From Spirosoma sp. KUDC1026 (lineage in GTDB: Bacteria > Bacteroidota > Bacteroidia > Cytophagales > Spirosomataceae), in contig NZ_CP056032.1 of assembly GCF_013375035.1 (NCBI RefSeq), forward strand, positions 4,834,001-4,898,000: a stretch of DNA of 64,000 nt. The letters run 5' to 3'. Shown here piece by piece: positions 50,744 to 60,700 of the stretch. The stretch's first letter is position 1; each line of letters begins with the position of its first letter. A program made the position numbers and the translations under genes. The notes beneath the pieces are model-generated. The model did not search any database. It worked only from the letters and a program-made list of their open reading frames with translations, and was not told where the DNA came from.

Positions 50744-52214
50744 AATATCCTTGATTTTGCGTTAGCTGTGGATTGACGTCGCGTTCGGTTTGGGGGATTG
50801 GGTAGAGGTAGTGACGCTCTTCGACCTGCAGCGTTGGGTTCTGCGCCTTGACAGCACTGATCAGCCGTTTGGTACGTACCAGATCGTACCAGCGGTGGCC
50901 TTCGAAAGCCAGTTCCAGACGACGTTCCAGCAGCAGGCTATCGCGAAACTGCGCCTGACTCAGGTTCGCGGTCAGGTTAGGTAGCCCCGCCCGACTCCGT
51001 ACGCGATTGACGGCTGCGTAGGCCGCAGGGTTATTCGCGCCCTGCTCGTTCAGCGCTTCCGCGTACATCAGCAGCACATCGGAGTAGCGTTCGATGGGAA
51101 AGTTGTTTCCGCCATCGCTGTTGCTGGTGGCCGTGGGGTCCAGGTACTTGTTCACGTAACAGGGAAACAAGATGCTGGCCGGGGCTGCGGGGGTGCTGGT
51201 AGCCGTGTAGAGCCGCAGGTTGACGCTACGTCGCCGGTCATCGGCGCGATAGGCCCGGTAAATACTTTCCGTTGGGGGATCATCGCCGAAACCCGCAATC
51301 CCGTTAATCCGGTCGAAGTTAGGCCGCATATACCCCTGCATCCAGCTTCCTTCGCCGTTGCCCCCGCTTAGGGCCTGCATCTCGAAAATGGCTTCTTTGC
51401 CGTTCTTGTTCGCAATCAGAAACGCTTCGGCGTAGGTGGCCCACAGATCGTAGGTGTTCAGGTCCATTACTTCTTTTGCCTTCGCCGACGCATTCGCCCA
51501 ATCCTGGCGCGTCAGGTACACTTTGGCCAGAAACGTCTTCGCGGCCCCTTTCGTCGCCCGGCCCCGATCGACGGTCGAGTACGTTACGGGCAGCACACTT
51601 TCGGCGTCGGTGAAATCCTGAATGATCTGCTTGTACACGTCATCCACCGACGCCCGCGCTACGTTCAAGTTAACCAGCGACGTCGTTTCCGACGTGATGA
51701 CGGGAACACCGCCAAACAGCCGGACCAGCGTGAAGTAATAGAAGCCCCGCATAAACTTAGCCTCGGCCAGGTACTGCGCTTTCAGATTTTCGTCCATCGC
51801 AATACCCGGCACCCGCGTCAGCACCGTGTTAGACCGGTTGATGCCATTGTAGAGCGTACCCCAGATCGACTGAAACGTACTGGTGGCGGGGGTGAACGTA
51901 AATTTATCCAGGTCGTTTTTGGGCTGGTTTGCCGTAGAGCGACCGTTCCCCCACTCGGCATCATCTGTCGCCTGATCCTGCAGAATCCACATAATCTGCC
52001 CGTACATATTGGCCGAGTTCAGCGGATCATAGACGGCGCTCACGGCCGCCTTAGCATCGTCAGCATTCTTGTAAAAGTTCGTGGGCGTAAAGTTCGACTC
52101 GGGCGTCTGCTCCAGCACCTCGCAGGCGGTCAGGGCAAAGAGCGAAAGAGTGAACGAGAGAAAGAGCGAAAGTTTTCGAGAGGCAGTCGTAGTTCGTATC
52201 GTTAGCAACTTCAT
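50742..52214 (-). CDS. SusD/RagB substrate-binding lipoprotein
   Basis: 490 residues. A long signal sequence ends at lipobox ALTAC. Mature start EVLEQTPESNFTPTNFYKNA and the body LAEAKFMRGFYYFTLVRLFG, PIERYSDVLLMYAEALNEQG, and LERRLELAFEGHRWYDLVRT are textbook SusD. Surface-exposed partner of the SusC upstream. The signal-peptide coding region contains CTTTCGCTCTTT words that are complementary to the preceding intergenic sequence. Confidence 0.95.
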   Translation of the reverse strand: MKLLTIRTTTASRKLSLFLSFTLSLFALTACEVLEQTPESNFTPTNFYKNADDAKAAVSAVYDPLNSANMYGQIMWILQDQATDDAEWGNGRSTANQPKNDLDKFTFTPATSTFQSIWGTLYNGINRSNTVLTRVPGIAMDENLKAQYLAEAKFMRGFYYFTLVRLFGGVPVITSETTSLVNLNVARASVDDVYKQIIQDFTDAESVLPVTYSTVDRGRATKGAAKTFLAKVYLTRQDWANASAKAKEVMDLNTYDLWATYAEAFLIANKNGKEAIFEMQALSGGNGEGSWMQGYMRPNFDRINGIAGFGDDPPTESIYRAYRADDRRRSVNLRLYTATSTPAAPASILFPCYVNKYLDPTATSNSDGGNNFPIERYSDVLLMYAEALNEQGANNPAAYAAVNRVRSRAGLPNLTANLSQAQFRDSLLLERRLELAFEGHRWYDLVRTKRLISAVKAQNPTLQVEERHYLYPIPQTERDVNPQLTQNQGY

Positions 52215-52323
52215 GTCTGTATCAGTTAAGAGTTATCGTGAAAACACGTTGAGAGCAACTAGGCACCGTATGGAACGCTCTTTCGCTCCGCTCCGGCGGC
52301 CCGGTATCACACTTTCGCTCTTT
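52137..52323 (-). repeat. Complementary words around the SusD start
   Basis: AAAGAGCGAAAG occurs at 52137-52148 and 52161-52172 (inside the SusD signal-peptide codons), and its complement at 52276-52287 (CGCTCTTTCGCT) and 52312-52323 (CTTTCGCTCTTT), in the SusC-SusD gap. In the mRNA these can pair and enclose the SusD start. Confidence 0.6.
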
Positions 52324-52325
52324 GA

Positions 52326-55300
52326 TTAAAATCCCACGTTAAGACCGAACAGAAACGTTTTGGCCGCTGGGTAGCTGGCGTAATCGAAGCCCTGACTCCG
52401 ACTGTCCTGCCCGAAGCGGTTCACTTCCGGATCGTAGCCTGAGTAGTTTGTCCAGGTCAGGAAGTTCTGCGCCGTTGCATACACCCGCACCGACTGGAGC
52501 TTCAGCTTGTCAATGACCGACGTTGGCAGATTATAGGCCAGTTGCAGATTTTTCAGCCGCAGGTACGAACCGTCCTCAATCTGCCGGGTCGAGATGCGGT
52601 TGGCCGGACGTGTGGTCGACGCGCGCGGGACGTCGGTATTCGTGTTGGTTGGCGTCCAGCGGTTCAGTACGTCGCGATCCTGATTGGTCGTTGCGTTCAG
52701 GTATTCCAGTTCGAAGCGGTTCGCGTTCAGAATATTATTCCCGTAGACGCCCTGGAAGAATACCGTCAGTTCCAGTCCCTTGTAGGAGAAGGTGTTGTTG
52801 AACCCGCCAATGAATTTAGGTTGCGCCCGCCCGATGATGGTTCGGTCGTTGTCGTCGATTTTCTTATCGCCGTTCAGGTCGAGGTACTTGCGGTCACCCG
52901 GTTTACGCGCCTGCGGGTCAGCCAGGGCCGTCAGTTCTTCGGTGCTCTGGTACAGGCCATTGGTTACGTAGCCAAAGAACGAACCTAGTGGTTCTCCTAC
53001 TCGGATAATACCGGAGTTGATGTTCTGCCCGATATTGGCTACGCTACCGGCAAAAATCTGGGGTGCTCCACCAATATCGAGCACCTTGTTCCGGTTCATA
53101 GCGATGTTCAGGTCCGTGTTCCATTTAAAGGCACCGTCGATGTTCCGCGACGAAATGCTCAACTCCAGTCCCTTGTTCTGCACCCGACCCAGATTCTTGA
53201 TGGCGCTTGAATAGCCCGACGTACTGGGAATCGTCACGGCCAGCAGCAGATCGCGGGTGCGTTTCAGATACACGTCGGCCGTCAGTGTAATGCGGTTGTT
53301 CAAGACGCCAACGTCCACCCCCATATCCGCCTGGGTCGTTGTTTCCCAAGACAAGTCCGGATTGGCAATCTGGCCTGGTCCCAGACCAGTCGATACGGTA
53401 TTACCGAATACGTAGTTCTGCGTGGATAGCAGCGAGTAGGACGGATAATTGCCGATGCCGTCCTGGTTACCCGTCAGCCCGTAGGTTGCCCGCAGTTTCA
53501 GGTCGCTCAGCACGGCAACGTTTTTCAGGAAAGGCTCTTCCGATACGCGCCAGGCCAGCGCTGCCGAGGGGAAATAGCCATAGCGTTTGTTCGCGCCGAA
53601 ACGCGATGACCCGTCCGCCCGGAACGAAGCGGTCAGCAGGTACCGATCTTTGTAGCCATAATTAATCCGGCCGAGATACGATTGCAGGCCCCAGGTGCCG
53701 ATGTTTGACGAGGGCGTCAGCGGTACCGAACCCGAGCCCAGGTTGCCCGAGCCCAGATTATCGTTCACGAAGTTTCGCGCCGAAGCCGCGCTGCTTTCGT
53801 ATCGACTCGCCTGTTGCGTGAAGCCTGCCAATACGTTGATGGAATGCACTTCGCCGATGGTGCGGCTGTAGGTCAGCAGGTTCTCGTTCAGCCAGGTGAT
53901 GGACTGCGAATTGAAAATACTGGCGGCTCCCCCCTGCGCCAGTCCGCTCGATACGGAGCGGGGCGAATACGAGTCCTGCTTCTGCAAAATGCCGTCGATA
54001 CCAAGCGATACCCGCAGATTTAGCCCATCAATGGGTTGATAATCGCCGAAGACGTTGCCAAAGACGCGGTAGGCGGTATTTCGATTCTTCCCATCGCGCG
54101 CCAGCGCCACCGGGTTATCGGCCGTGAAGTTCAGCGCCGGATTTGTGATCAGGTACGTTCCGTCGGGATTACGTACCGGCAGAATGGGTGGAAATTGCAG
54201 GGCCGCAATCGTTACCACGCCCGCGCTTCCCAGGTCGGCATCCGTACGCGACTGATTCGTTACGGTACGGTTCACGGTCAGGTTATTACCGATCTTGATT
54301 TTGTTGTTCAGCTTCCGATCCAGGTTCACCCGGAACGAATAGCGATCGAAGTTGGAATTGACCACGACACCGTCCTGCCGGAAGTAACCGCCCCCGATGG
54401 CGTACTGCGTACGTTCGTCCCCACCACTCATCGACAGCTGGTAGTTCTGGATCGGCGCCTGCTGAAAGATTTCGTTCTGCCAGTCGGTTCCCTCGCCGAA
54501 CCCCGCTACCTGCTCGGGGGTGTACACGGCAGGGCGCCCTTCGTTCGTATTCGCGTCGTTTACAAACTGGGCGTATTCGCGACCGTTCAGCACCGGGTAC
54601 TTCCGGCGCACCTGCTGAATGCCGTAATAGGTTTCAAAATTGACCGTCGACTTACCCGCCTTGCCCCGCTTGGTCGTAATAATAACGACGCCATTCGCTC
54701 CCCGCGATCCATAAATCGCCGTTGAGGAAGCATCCTTCAAGACCGTCATTGTCTCAATATCACTGGGATTCAGCGTACTCAGTACGTTAAAGCTGGACCC
54801 GCTGTTCGCACCGTCGTTTTTGAACGGAATCCCGTCGATGACGTACAGCGGCTCGTTATCCCCCTGAATCGAGTTGCCACCCCGAATCCGGATGGTCGTG
54901 CTACCGCCCGGCTGGCCCGAATTCTGTGTGATCTGAACGCCAGCCGCCCGGCCCTGCAGGGCCTGGTCGAGCGACGTAACGGCCACTTTTTTGATTTCCT
55001 CCACGGGCACTGTCGCTACGGCTCCCGTCAGGTCGCTTTTCTTCACCTGACCATACCCGACAACAACAACCTCGTTCAGTGCTTTTGTGTCGGGCTGTAG
55101 CTGCACATTAATAGACGACCGGTTGCTGATGGTCAGCTCCTGACTAACGTACCCCACAAAACTAAAGACCAGCGTTGTGGCTCCCTCTGGCGCATTTAGT
55201 TGGTAACGGCCATCCGAGTCGGTGGTCGTGCCTCGGGTCGTTCCTTTCACCAGCACCGTTACGCCCGGCAGCCCTTCGTTGGCTTCGCCCGTCACGCGTC

Positions 55301-55793
55301 CCGTTATCCGAACGTCGGTAGAAACCGTTTCCGCTACCGGGCCAACCGACAGCGTCTGCAAACCGGGCAGCAGGACAGGGCCAGCTGATGCGGCAGTCGC
55401 TGCATTCCCCAGTGGTTTATCGCTTCCTTTTGGCCCCAGAATCAGGTATGCGCCCGACCGCAGCTTTTTAAACCGCAGGCCGTATGGTTTCAAGAGCGCA
55501 TTCAGATTCGTTTCCAGCCGGGCGCTCAGGTCAATCGACTCCGCGGATGAGGTCGGCATCATCCCGGACACGACGGTTTCCTCGAACAGGATGTCTGCCT
55601 GGTAGTGCGTCTTTAACTGCAACAAGGTTTGTTTCAGCGACTGGCCCGCCGGAATAGCATTTTTGGCTAAGCCAGCCTGCACGCCCACCCGATTTGTGCT
55701 TCGGGCAAATACCAGCGGCTGAGCAACGGCGTAGCCATAGCTCATACCCAGCAACCAGCCGGTAGCCAGTGTAAGTGGTACTGTTTTTCTCAT
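52326..55793 (-). CDS. SusC/RagA receptor with STN signalling domain
   Basis: 1,155 residues. After the signal sequence comes an STN (secretin/TonB N-terminal) domain (IPAGQSLKQTLLQLKTHYQA, LLKPYGLRFKKLRSGAYLIL), then the beta-sandwich (ITGRVTGEANEGLPGVTVLV), the plug (NEVVVVGYGQVKKSDLTGAV, PLYVIDGIPFKND, IYGSRGANGVVIITTKRG) and a barrel ending FLFGLNVGF. The STN domain contacts the periplasmic end of FecR, so ligand binding should release the sigma factor. The ATG overlaps the FecR stop (ATGA), consistent with coupled synthesis. Confidence 0.96.
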   Translation of the reverse strand: MRKTVPLTLATGWLLGMSYGYAVAQPLVFARSTNRVGVQAGLAKNAIPAGQSLKQTLLQLKTHYQADILFEETVVSGMMPTSSAESIDLSARLETNLNALLKPYGLRFKKLRSGAYLILGPKGSDKPLGNAATAASAGPVLLPGLQTLSVGPVAETVSTDVRITGRVTGEANEGLPGVTVLVKGTTRGTTTDSDGRYQLNAPEGATTLVFSFVGYVSQELTISNRSSINVQLQPDTKALNEVVVVGYGQVKKSDLTGAVATVPVEEIKKVAVTSLDQALQGRAAGVQITQNSGQPGGSTTIRIRGGNSIQGDNEPLYVIDGIPFKNDGANSGSSFNVLSTLNPSDIETMTVLKDASSTAIYGSRGANGVVIITTKRGKAGKSTVNFETYYGIQQVRRKYPVLNGREYAQFVNDANTNEGRPAVYTPEQVAGFGEGTDWQNEIFQQAPIQNYQLSMSGGDERTQYAIGGGYFRQDGVVVNSNFDRYSFRVNLDRKLNNKIKIGNNLTVNRTVTNQSRTDADLGSAGVVTIAALQFPPILPVRNPDGTYLITNPALNFTADNPVALARDGKNRNTAYRVFGNVFGDYQPIDGLNLRVSLGIDGILQKQDSYSPRSVSSGLAQGGAASIFNSQSITWLNENLLTYSRTIGEVHSINVLAGFTQQASRYESSAASARNFVNDNLGSGNLGSGSVPLTPSSNIGTWGLQSYLGRINYGYKDRYLLTASFRADGSSRFGANKRYGYFPSAALAWRVSEEPFLKNVAVLSDLKLRATYGLTGNQDGIGNYPSYSLLSTQNYVFGNTVSTGLGPGQIANPDLSWETTTQADMGVDVGVLNNRITLTADVYLKRTRDLLLAVTIPSTSGYSSAIKNLGRVQNKGLELSISSRNIDGAFKWNTDLNIAMNRNKVLDIGGAPQIFAGSVANIGQNINSGIIRVGEPLGSFFGYVTNGLYQSTEELTALADPQARKPGDRKYLDLNGDKKIDDNDRTIIGRAQPKFIGGFNNTFSYKGLELTVFFQGVYGNNILNANRFELEYLNATTNQDRDVLNRWTPTNTNTDVPRASTTRPANRISTRQIEDGSYLRLKNLQLAYNLPTSVIDKLKLQSVRVYATAQNFLTWTNYSGYDPEVNRFGQDSRSQGFDYASYPAAKTFLFGLNVGF

Positions 55794-56809
55794 TGGGTCA
55801 ATTGGGGTTCAGTAGGACTAGAAAAGACGAGTGTTTGCCCGCGCTGGTTGACGCGCAGATTCAGGAGTTCGGCCAGGGCTTCGGCCAGTTCGTTCGACGA
55901 GCCCGCCCGAATCGTTCCGGTCAGGGTTCGCCGGGCTAGGGCAGGATCGGTCAGTTGTACGGTCACGCCAAAGACATGCTGTATCTGCCTCGCTACGTCG
56001 CCCAGGGGCGTGGCATTAAAACTGAACGACCGGTAACGCCATTGCGCAAACCGGGCCGTATCGGCCTTCGCCTGCAACTGCAGCCCGCTCTCCTCGTTCA
56101 GCGTTACCCGGTCGCCGGGCTTCATCGCCAGTATCTGGGCAGGCTGCTGATCGGCTGCGTAGTGTAGATTGACGCGGCCCCGGCGGAGAACAACCTCGGC
56201 CCGGGAATGGCGGCTCCGTACCGAAAACTCCGTTCCGAGCACTTCGACGGCGAGCCCATCGGCGGTCTGTACCACAAACGTCTGGTCGTTGGGCAGATGC
56301 TTCACGTCAAAGACCGCATCGCCCGTCAGAAGGACCCGGCGTGACAGCCAGCCGTAGCCCAGACGGGGAATCCGCAGCGTAGACTGGCTGTTCAGCGCTA
56401 CTGTCGACCCATCGGGCAGTTCCAGCGACCGAAGCTGATGTGTCTGGGTACTGATGGTTTTGTACAGCAGATGATCGCGGAGGAGCCAGCCCGTCGTACA
56501 GCAGGCCAGTAGTATGGAAGCGGCTACCAGCCAGCGCCCCGGACGCCAGCGCACATGCCCTTTGTCCGCCACCGGCCGTAGGGACTGATCAGACAGGGCC
56601 GATGGGCGCTCAAGCCGCTGCTGAAACTGTACTAGTTGTTCAGCCGTATCAGGTACGTACTGGGGAAACCGACGTTCCCACTCATCGAGCCAGGCGAAAT
56701 AGGTTTCCTGATTTTCGGGGCGAGCCAGCCAATCTCCGATAACCCGCTGCTGCACCGGCGTAGCATTACCAGAAAAATAACTGAACACCAACTCCTTAGG
56801 AGGTTCCAT
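55790..56809 (-). CDS. FecR family anti-sigma regulator
   Basis: 339 residues. A cytoplasmic N-terminal part (about 1-85) binds the sigma factor; one membrane segment follows (LVAASILLACCTTGWLL); then the periplasmic FecR domain (LELPDGSTVALNSQSTLRIP, VLLTGDAVFDVKH, VLGTEFSVRS) and a C-terminal DUF4974 domain (FNATPLGDVARQIQHVFGVT). It relays the SusC signal to the ECF sigma encoded upstream. Gap to sigma is 24 bases. Confidence 0.95.
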   Translation of the reverse strand: MEPPKELVFSYFSGNATPVQQRVIGDWLARPENQETYFAWLDEWERRFPQYVPDTAEQLVQFQQRLERPSALSDQSLRPVADKGHVRWRPGRWLVAASILLACCTTGWLLRDHLLYKTISTQTHQLRSLELPDGSTVALNSQSTLRIPRLGYGWLSRRVLLTGDAVFDVKHLPNDQTFVVQTADGLAVEVLGTEFSVRSRHSRAEVVLRRGRVNLHYAADQQPAQILAMKPGDRVTLNEESGLQLQAKADTARFAQWRYRSFSFNATPLGDVARQIQHVFGVTVQLTDPALARRTLTGTIRAGSSNELAEALAELLNLRVNQRGQTLVFSSPTEPQLTQ

Positions 56810-56833
56810 AGTTAGATAGAGTATCGTTGATCG

Positions 56834-57514
56834 CTACGATAGCGCGGTAAAAAGAATTAGTCCCCAGCTGATCAGATTTTGTTGCCGCAGAATCTGGCGA
56901 ATGGTGGCAATAGCCTGCAGCAGGTGGTTTTCGACCGTCTTGGGGGCGAGGTTCATGGCCTGCGCGATTTCTTTGTAGGATTTCCCCTCGAACCGGCTCA
57001 TCAGAAAAACACGCTGCCGCTGGGGCGACAATTGCTGCACGGCCTGCTCCAGTCCCCAGTACAATTCGTCCTGCTGCATCAGCCGATCGGGCTGGGCAGC
57101 CTCCGTATCGGCCTGATCGAGCCCATCGGGCAGCCTCTCCTGCCGGCCCAGTTCCCAGCGCAGGCTGTTGTAGGCGCGGTTTCGTACGGCCTGGTAGAGG
57201 TAGGCCCGGTACGATCCTTTTACCTGCTGGTAAAGGACTTTTGTGTAAAACGTATAGAAGATGTCGGCAACAATGTCTTCGGCGACCTGCCGGTCATATA
57301 CGAATCGGATGGCGTGGCTGCATAAAGGAGCGAAATACTGCCGGAACAGCAGCTCGCAGCCTAATTGGGCATCTGTCTCAAATGCTTTCCGGATAAACAG
57401 TTCACTGTCGGGCAGTGGTGTTGGCGGCACGTCCGGATCCAACCGGACGAGGGGCACCGGTTCATTGCTGCTGGTATCAGCAGGTCGCCCAAAGGGGAAA
57501 GCATTGGCGGACAT
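56834..57514 (-). CDS. ECF-type RNA polymerase sigma-70 factor
   Basis: 226 residues. Sigma region 2 (LLFRQYFAPLCSHAIRFV, AEDIVADIFYTFYTK) and region 4 (LSPQRQRVFLMSRFEGKSYK, APKTVENHLLQAIATIR) with a linker between; a Bacteroidota-type ECF with a Pro-rich N-terminal extension of about 40 residues. It should direct transcription of the locus when FecR lets go. First gene of the minus-strand unit. A TATTTTG sequence upstream is one base short of the -7 element. Confidence 0.95.
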   Translation of the reverse strand: MSANAFPFGRPADTSSNEPVPLVRLDPDVPPTPLPDSELFIRKAFETDAQLGCELLFRQYFAPLCSHAIRFVYDRQVAEDIVADIFYTFYTKVLYQQVKGSYRAYLYQAVRNRAYNSLRWELGRQERLPDGLDQADTEAAQPDRLMQQDELYWGLEQAVQQLSPQRQRVFLMSRFEGKSYKEIAQAMNLAPKTVENHLLQAIATIRQILRQQNLISWGLILFTALS

Positions 57515-57792
57515 TGGTGAAAGGGGTTTAGTGTCTATAAGACAAGGAAGTCAGCCATATCCCCCAATCAATTTTTATTTTTTATTCATAAAGTGCAAAA
57601 TACTGTCCGTTCGCTGTAAACAGCACCTTTCTCCCGCGTTTCGGTAAATTTTATCTGCCATTTGTCACATTAATTCATATTTCATAACATTTTGCTACCA
57701 AGATATTTGTTCAGCCATTACTTTAGCGAGGTCTACGACCGTTCGTACGATAGATTATTTTAAACTAACCCAAAAACACATCAATTTATTCT

Positions 57793-60700
57793 ATGTTAAA
57801 ACCTCTACTTAGAGGATGGGGATCGGCAGCCTTCCTGGCGCTTGCTCTGACAGCATCCCCCTTCCTAACCCAAGCACAAAACCCGAACGCGTTAAAATCG
57901 GCTTCCCGGGCGGCCAAACTCACTCCCGATCTGCTGAATCTTCAGCAAAGTGCGAACGGGGCCGTTCTCCCTCCCGACCGCAATTCGGAAGTTCAGAACG
58001 AGTACGTCATCATTGATGGTGCCGTAGCCATCGAAGCCGCAGCCAGCGACCGCAACGGTCAGGCGCTCCTCGCCCAGTTACAGGCACTTGGCCTGCGGCA
58101 GGGCGTCGCGTTTAAAGGTATGATCTTTGGCTACATGCCCATCGACAAACTGGATCAGCTAAAAAACGTCAGCACGCTGACCTACGCGCATCCGTTTTAC
58201 AAGCCCGATCTGAACGTCGGAAAGGTTACGTCACAGGGCGACAAGGCCCTGCGCGCTGATATTGCCCGCCAGACCCTAGGTGTTGATGGTAGCGGCTCAA
58301 AAGTTGGCGTCATTTCGGACTCGTACAATTACCTCGGTGGCGCTGCCGCTGGTGTAGCCTCGGGCGACCTGCCAGCCGCCGGTGTGCAGGTACTTGATGA
58401 TTACCTCGTGGCGGGCGCGTCGGACGAAGGGCGGGCAATGGCCGAGATCGTACACGACGTAGCGCCGGGCGCGGCTATTGCCTTCAACACCGCCAACCGG
58501 GGGCAGGCAGGCTTTGCGCAGGGCATCAAAAACCTGGCGGCTGCCGGCTGCAATATCATCGTGGATGACATCATCTACCTGGCCGAGCCCTTCTTCCAGG
58601 ATGGCATCGTCGGTCAGGCGGTTAACGAAGTAGTTACCAACGACTCCCGGGTATCATATTTCTCGTCGGCCGGGAACCGGGCACGGGCCTCCTACGAAAA
58701 AGAGTATATGCCGGGTCCGCTGGTTTCAGCACCGGGCAACGCGACAAACGTACTCGGTTATGCGCATAATTTTGGGGGCAAATACAGCCAGCGCATTACC
58801 GTACCGGCCCGGGGTACGCTCCGGCTTGTTCTGCAGTGGGATCAGCCGTTCCGCTCGGTAAGTGGCGGCACTGGGGCCACAACCGATATGGATATTTTAG
58901 TCTATCGGGGTAATACACTGGTATTAAGTGGCGTAGCCAATAACATTGCCAGTGGTGATCCGGTCGAAGTAACGGGCACCTACACCAACTCGACCACGAG
59001 TGCGGTTGACCTTGAGGTGTACATCGTCAAATACGACGGACCCGATCCGGGACGTATCAAGTGGGTTAACTTTGGCAGCAGCACCAGCGTTGTTGAGTTC
59101 AATACAAACAGTGGCGCGTCGTACGGACACAACATGGCCGCGGGCTGTATCAGTGTAGCCGCGGCTCCGTACTACAACACGCCGGCATTCAACGTAAACC
59201 TGACAACCCCACGGGTTGAGTCGTTCTCGTCGGCGGGAGGAACGCCCATGCTGTTCGACGCGGCCGGTAACCGTCTGGCTCAGCCAGAGTATCGTCAGAA
59301 ACCGGAAATCACCTCGGTTGACGGTGGTAACAACACGTTCTTCGGTTCGGATTATGAGGGCGACGGTTTTCCCAATTTCTTCGGTACGTCGGCAGCCGCT
59401 CCACACGCAGCCGCCGTGGCAGCCCTGATGCAGCAGAAAGCGGGCAACAATCTGATCCGCAGCAGTGTCCTGACACTTATGCAGCAGACGGCGCTGGACA
59501 TGGACGACCCACTGACGGCGGGGTTCGACGCCGGTTTTGATTACCGCACGGGTTACGGATTCATTCAGGCCGACAAGGCCATTCAGGCTATTGCTCAGCC
59601 GCTGGCGCTGGTTGAGCCCAAGTTCAATTGCCAGACCGGAGCTATTATGTTCCAGACGACCGGTGGCGATGGTTCGCCGATCGAGTACCAGGGCATTGGT
59701 ATTACCGACTGGAGTCCGAATCCAAATCAGTTCCTGGACGCGCCCGTCCTGGCCGATCAGAACTCGAAAACGGTAGAACTGAAAGCCCGGCAGAATGGTC
59801 AGGTCGTTACGTACGTCTTCAACTTCCGGGTGTACTGCCAGGGATCGAACGGTAACCAGCCACCTGTTCTGGCTACGCCACTGGAAAACCAGTTTGCGCG
59901 CCGGGGCGTGGCATTTGCCTATCTGATTCCTGCAACCACCTTCTCGGATCCAAACGGCGACGCGCTGACGTATTCGGTGTCGGGTCTGCCAGAAGGGCTG
60001 ACCTTCAACGCAACAACCCGCCGGATTTCGGGTACGCCAACCCAGGTTGGTACGTTCCCGGTTATCGTGACGGCTACCGATCCGGGTAACCTGTCGGCCC
60101 AGGCGATGTTCGATATCATTGTTGTGACGACTGATGCGGCTCAGCCACTGGCGCTGATTGCTCCGCTGTATAACTGTTCGACGGGCGCAATCTCATTCCG
60201 GACGATCAACGGCGACGGTACGCCGATTACGTACTTTGCGATTGGTATCAGCCGCGACGCACCCACCAACCCGAACGGTGTCGTTGAACCGGGCCTGCGG
60301 GGGGATCCTAAACCAATAGTTATTACCGCCACGCAGAGTGGTATCAGCGTAAGCTATACCTTCGATCTGGCCGCTGCCTGTGGCGGCACGACGCCCCCAC
60401 CAACGGGTGGCGCCTTCGCGCTGATTGCCCCAGCCTATGACTGTGCTACGGGTGTCTTTACGTTCCAGGTGGCCAATGCAGCCGCGGGTAAAACGGTTGA
60501 GTACTATTCGGTTCCGGGAATTACGGGCTGGAGCACCAACCCAACTCACGTATTCAACTACGATCTCCGGACGGCGGGTGACGTGAAGCCGTTCACGTTG
60601 CGGGCTCGTTACGTAGGTGAGCCGGCTTCGGAAGTAACGCTCGAATGGGTACGTCCGGCGCCCTGCTCGTCGGGCGCCCGTCTGGCGGTTTCAGAACAGT

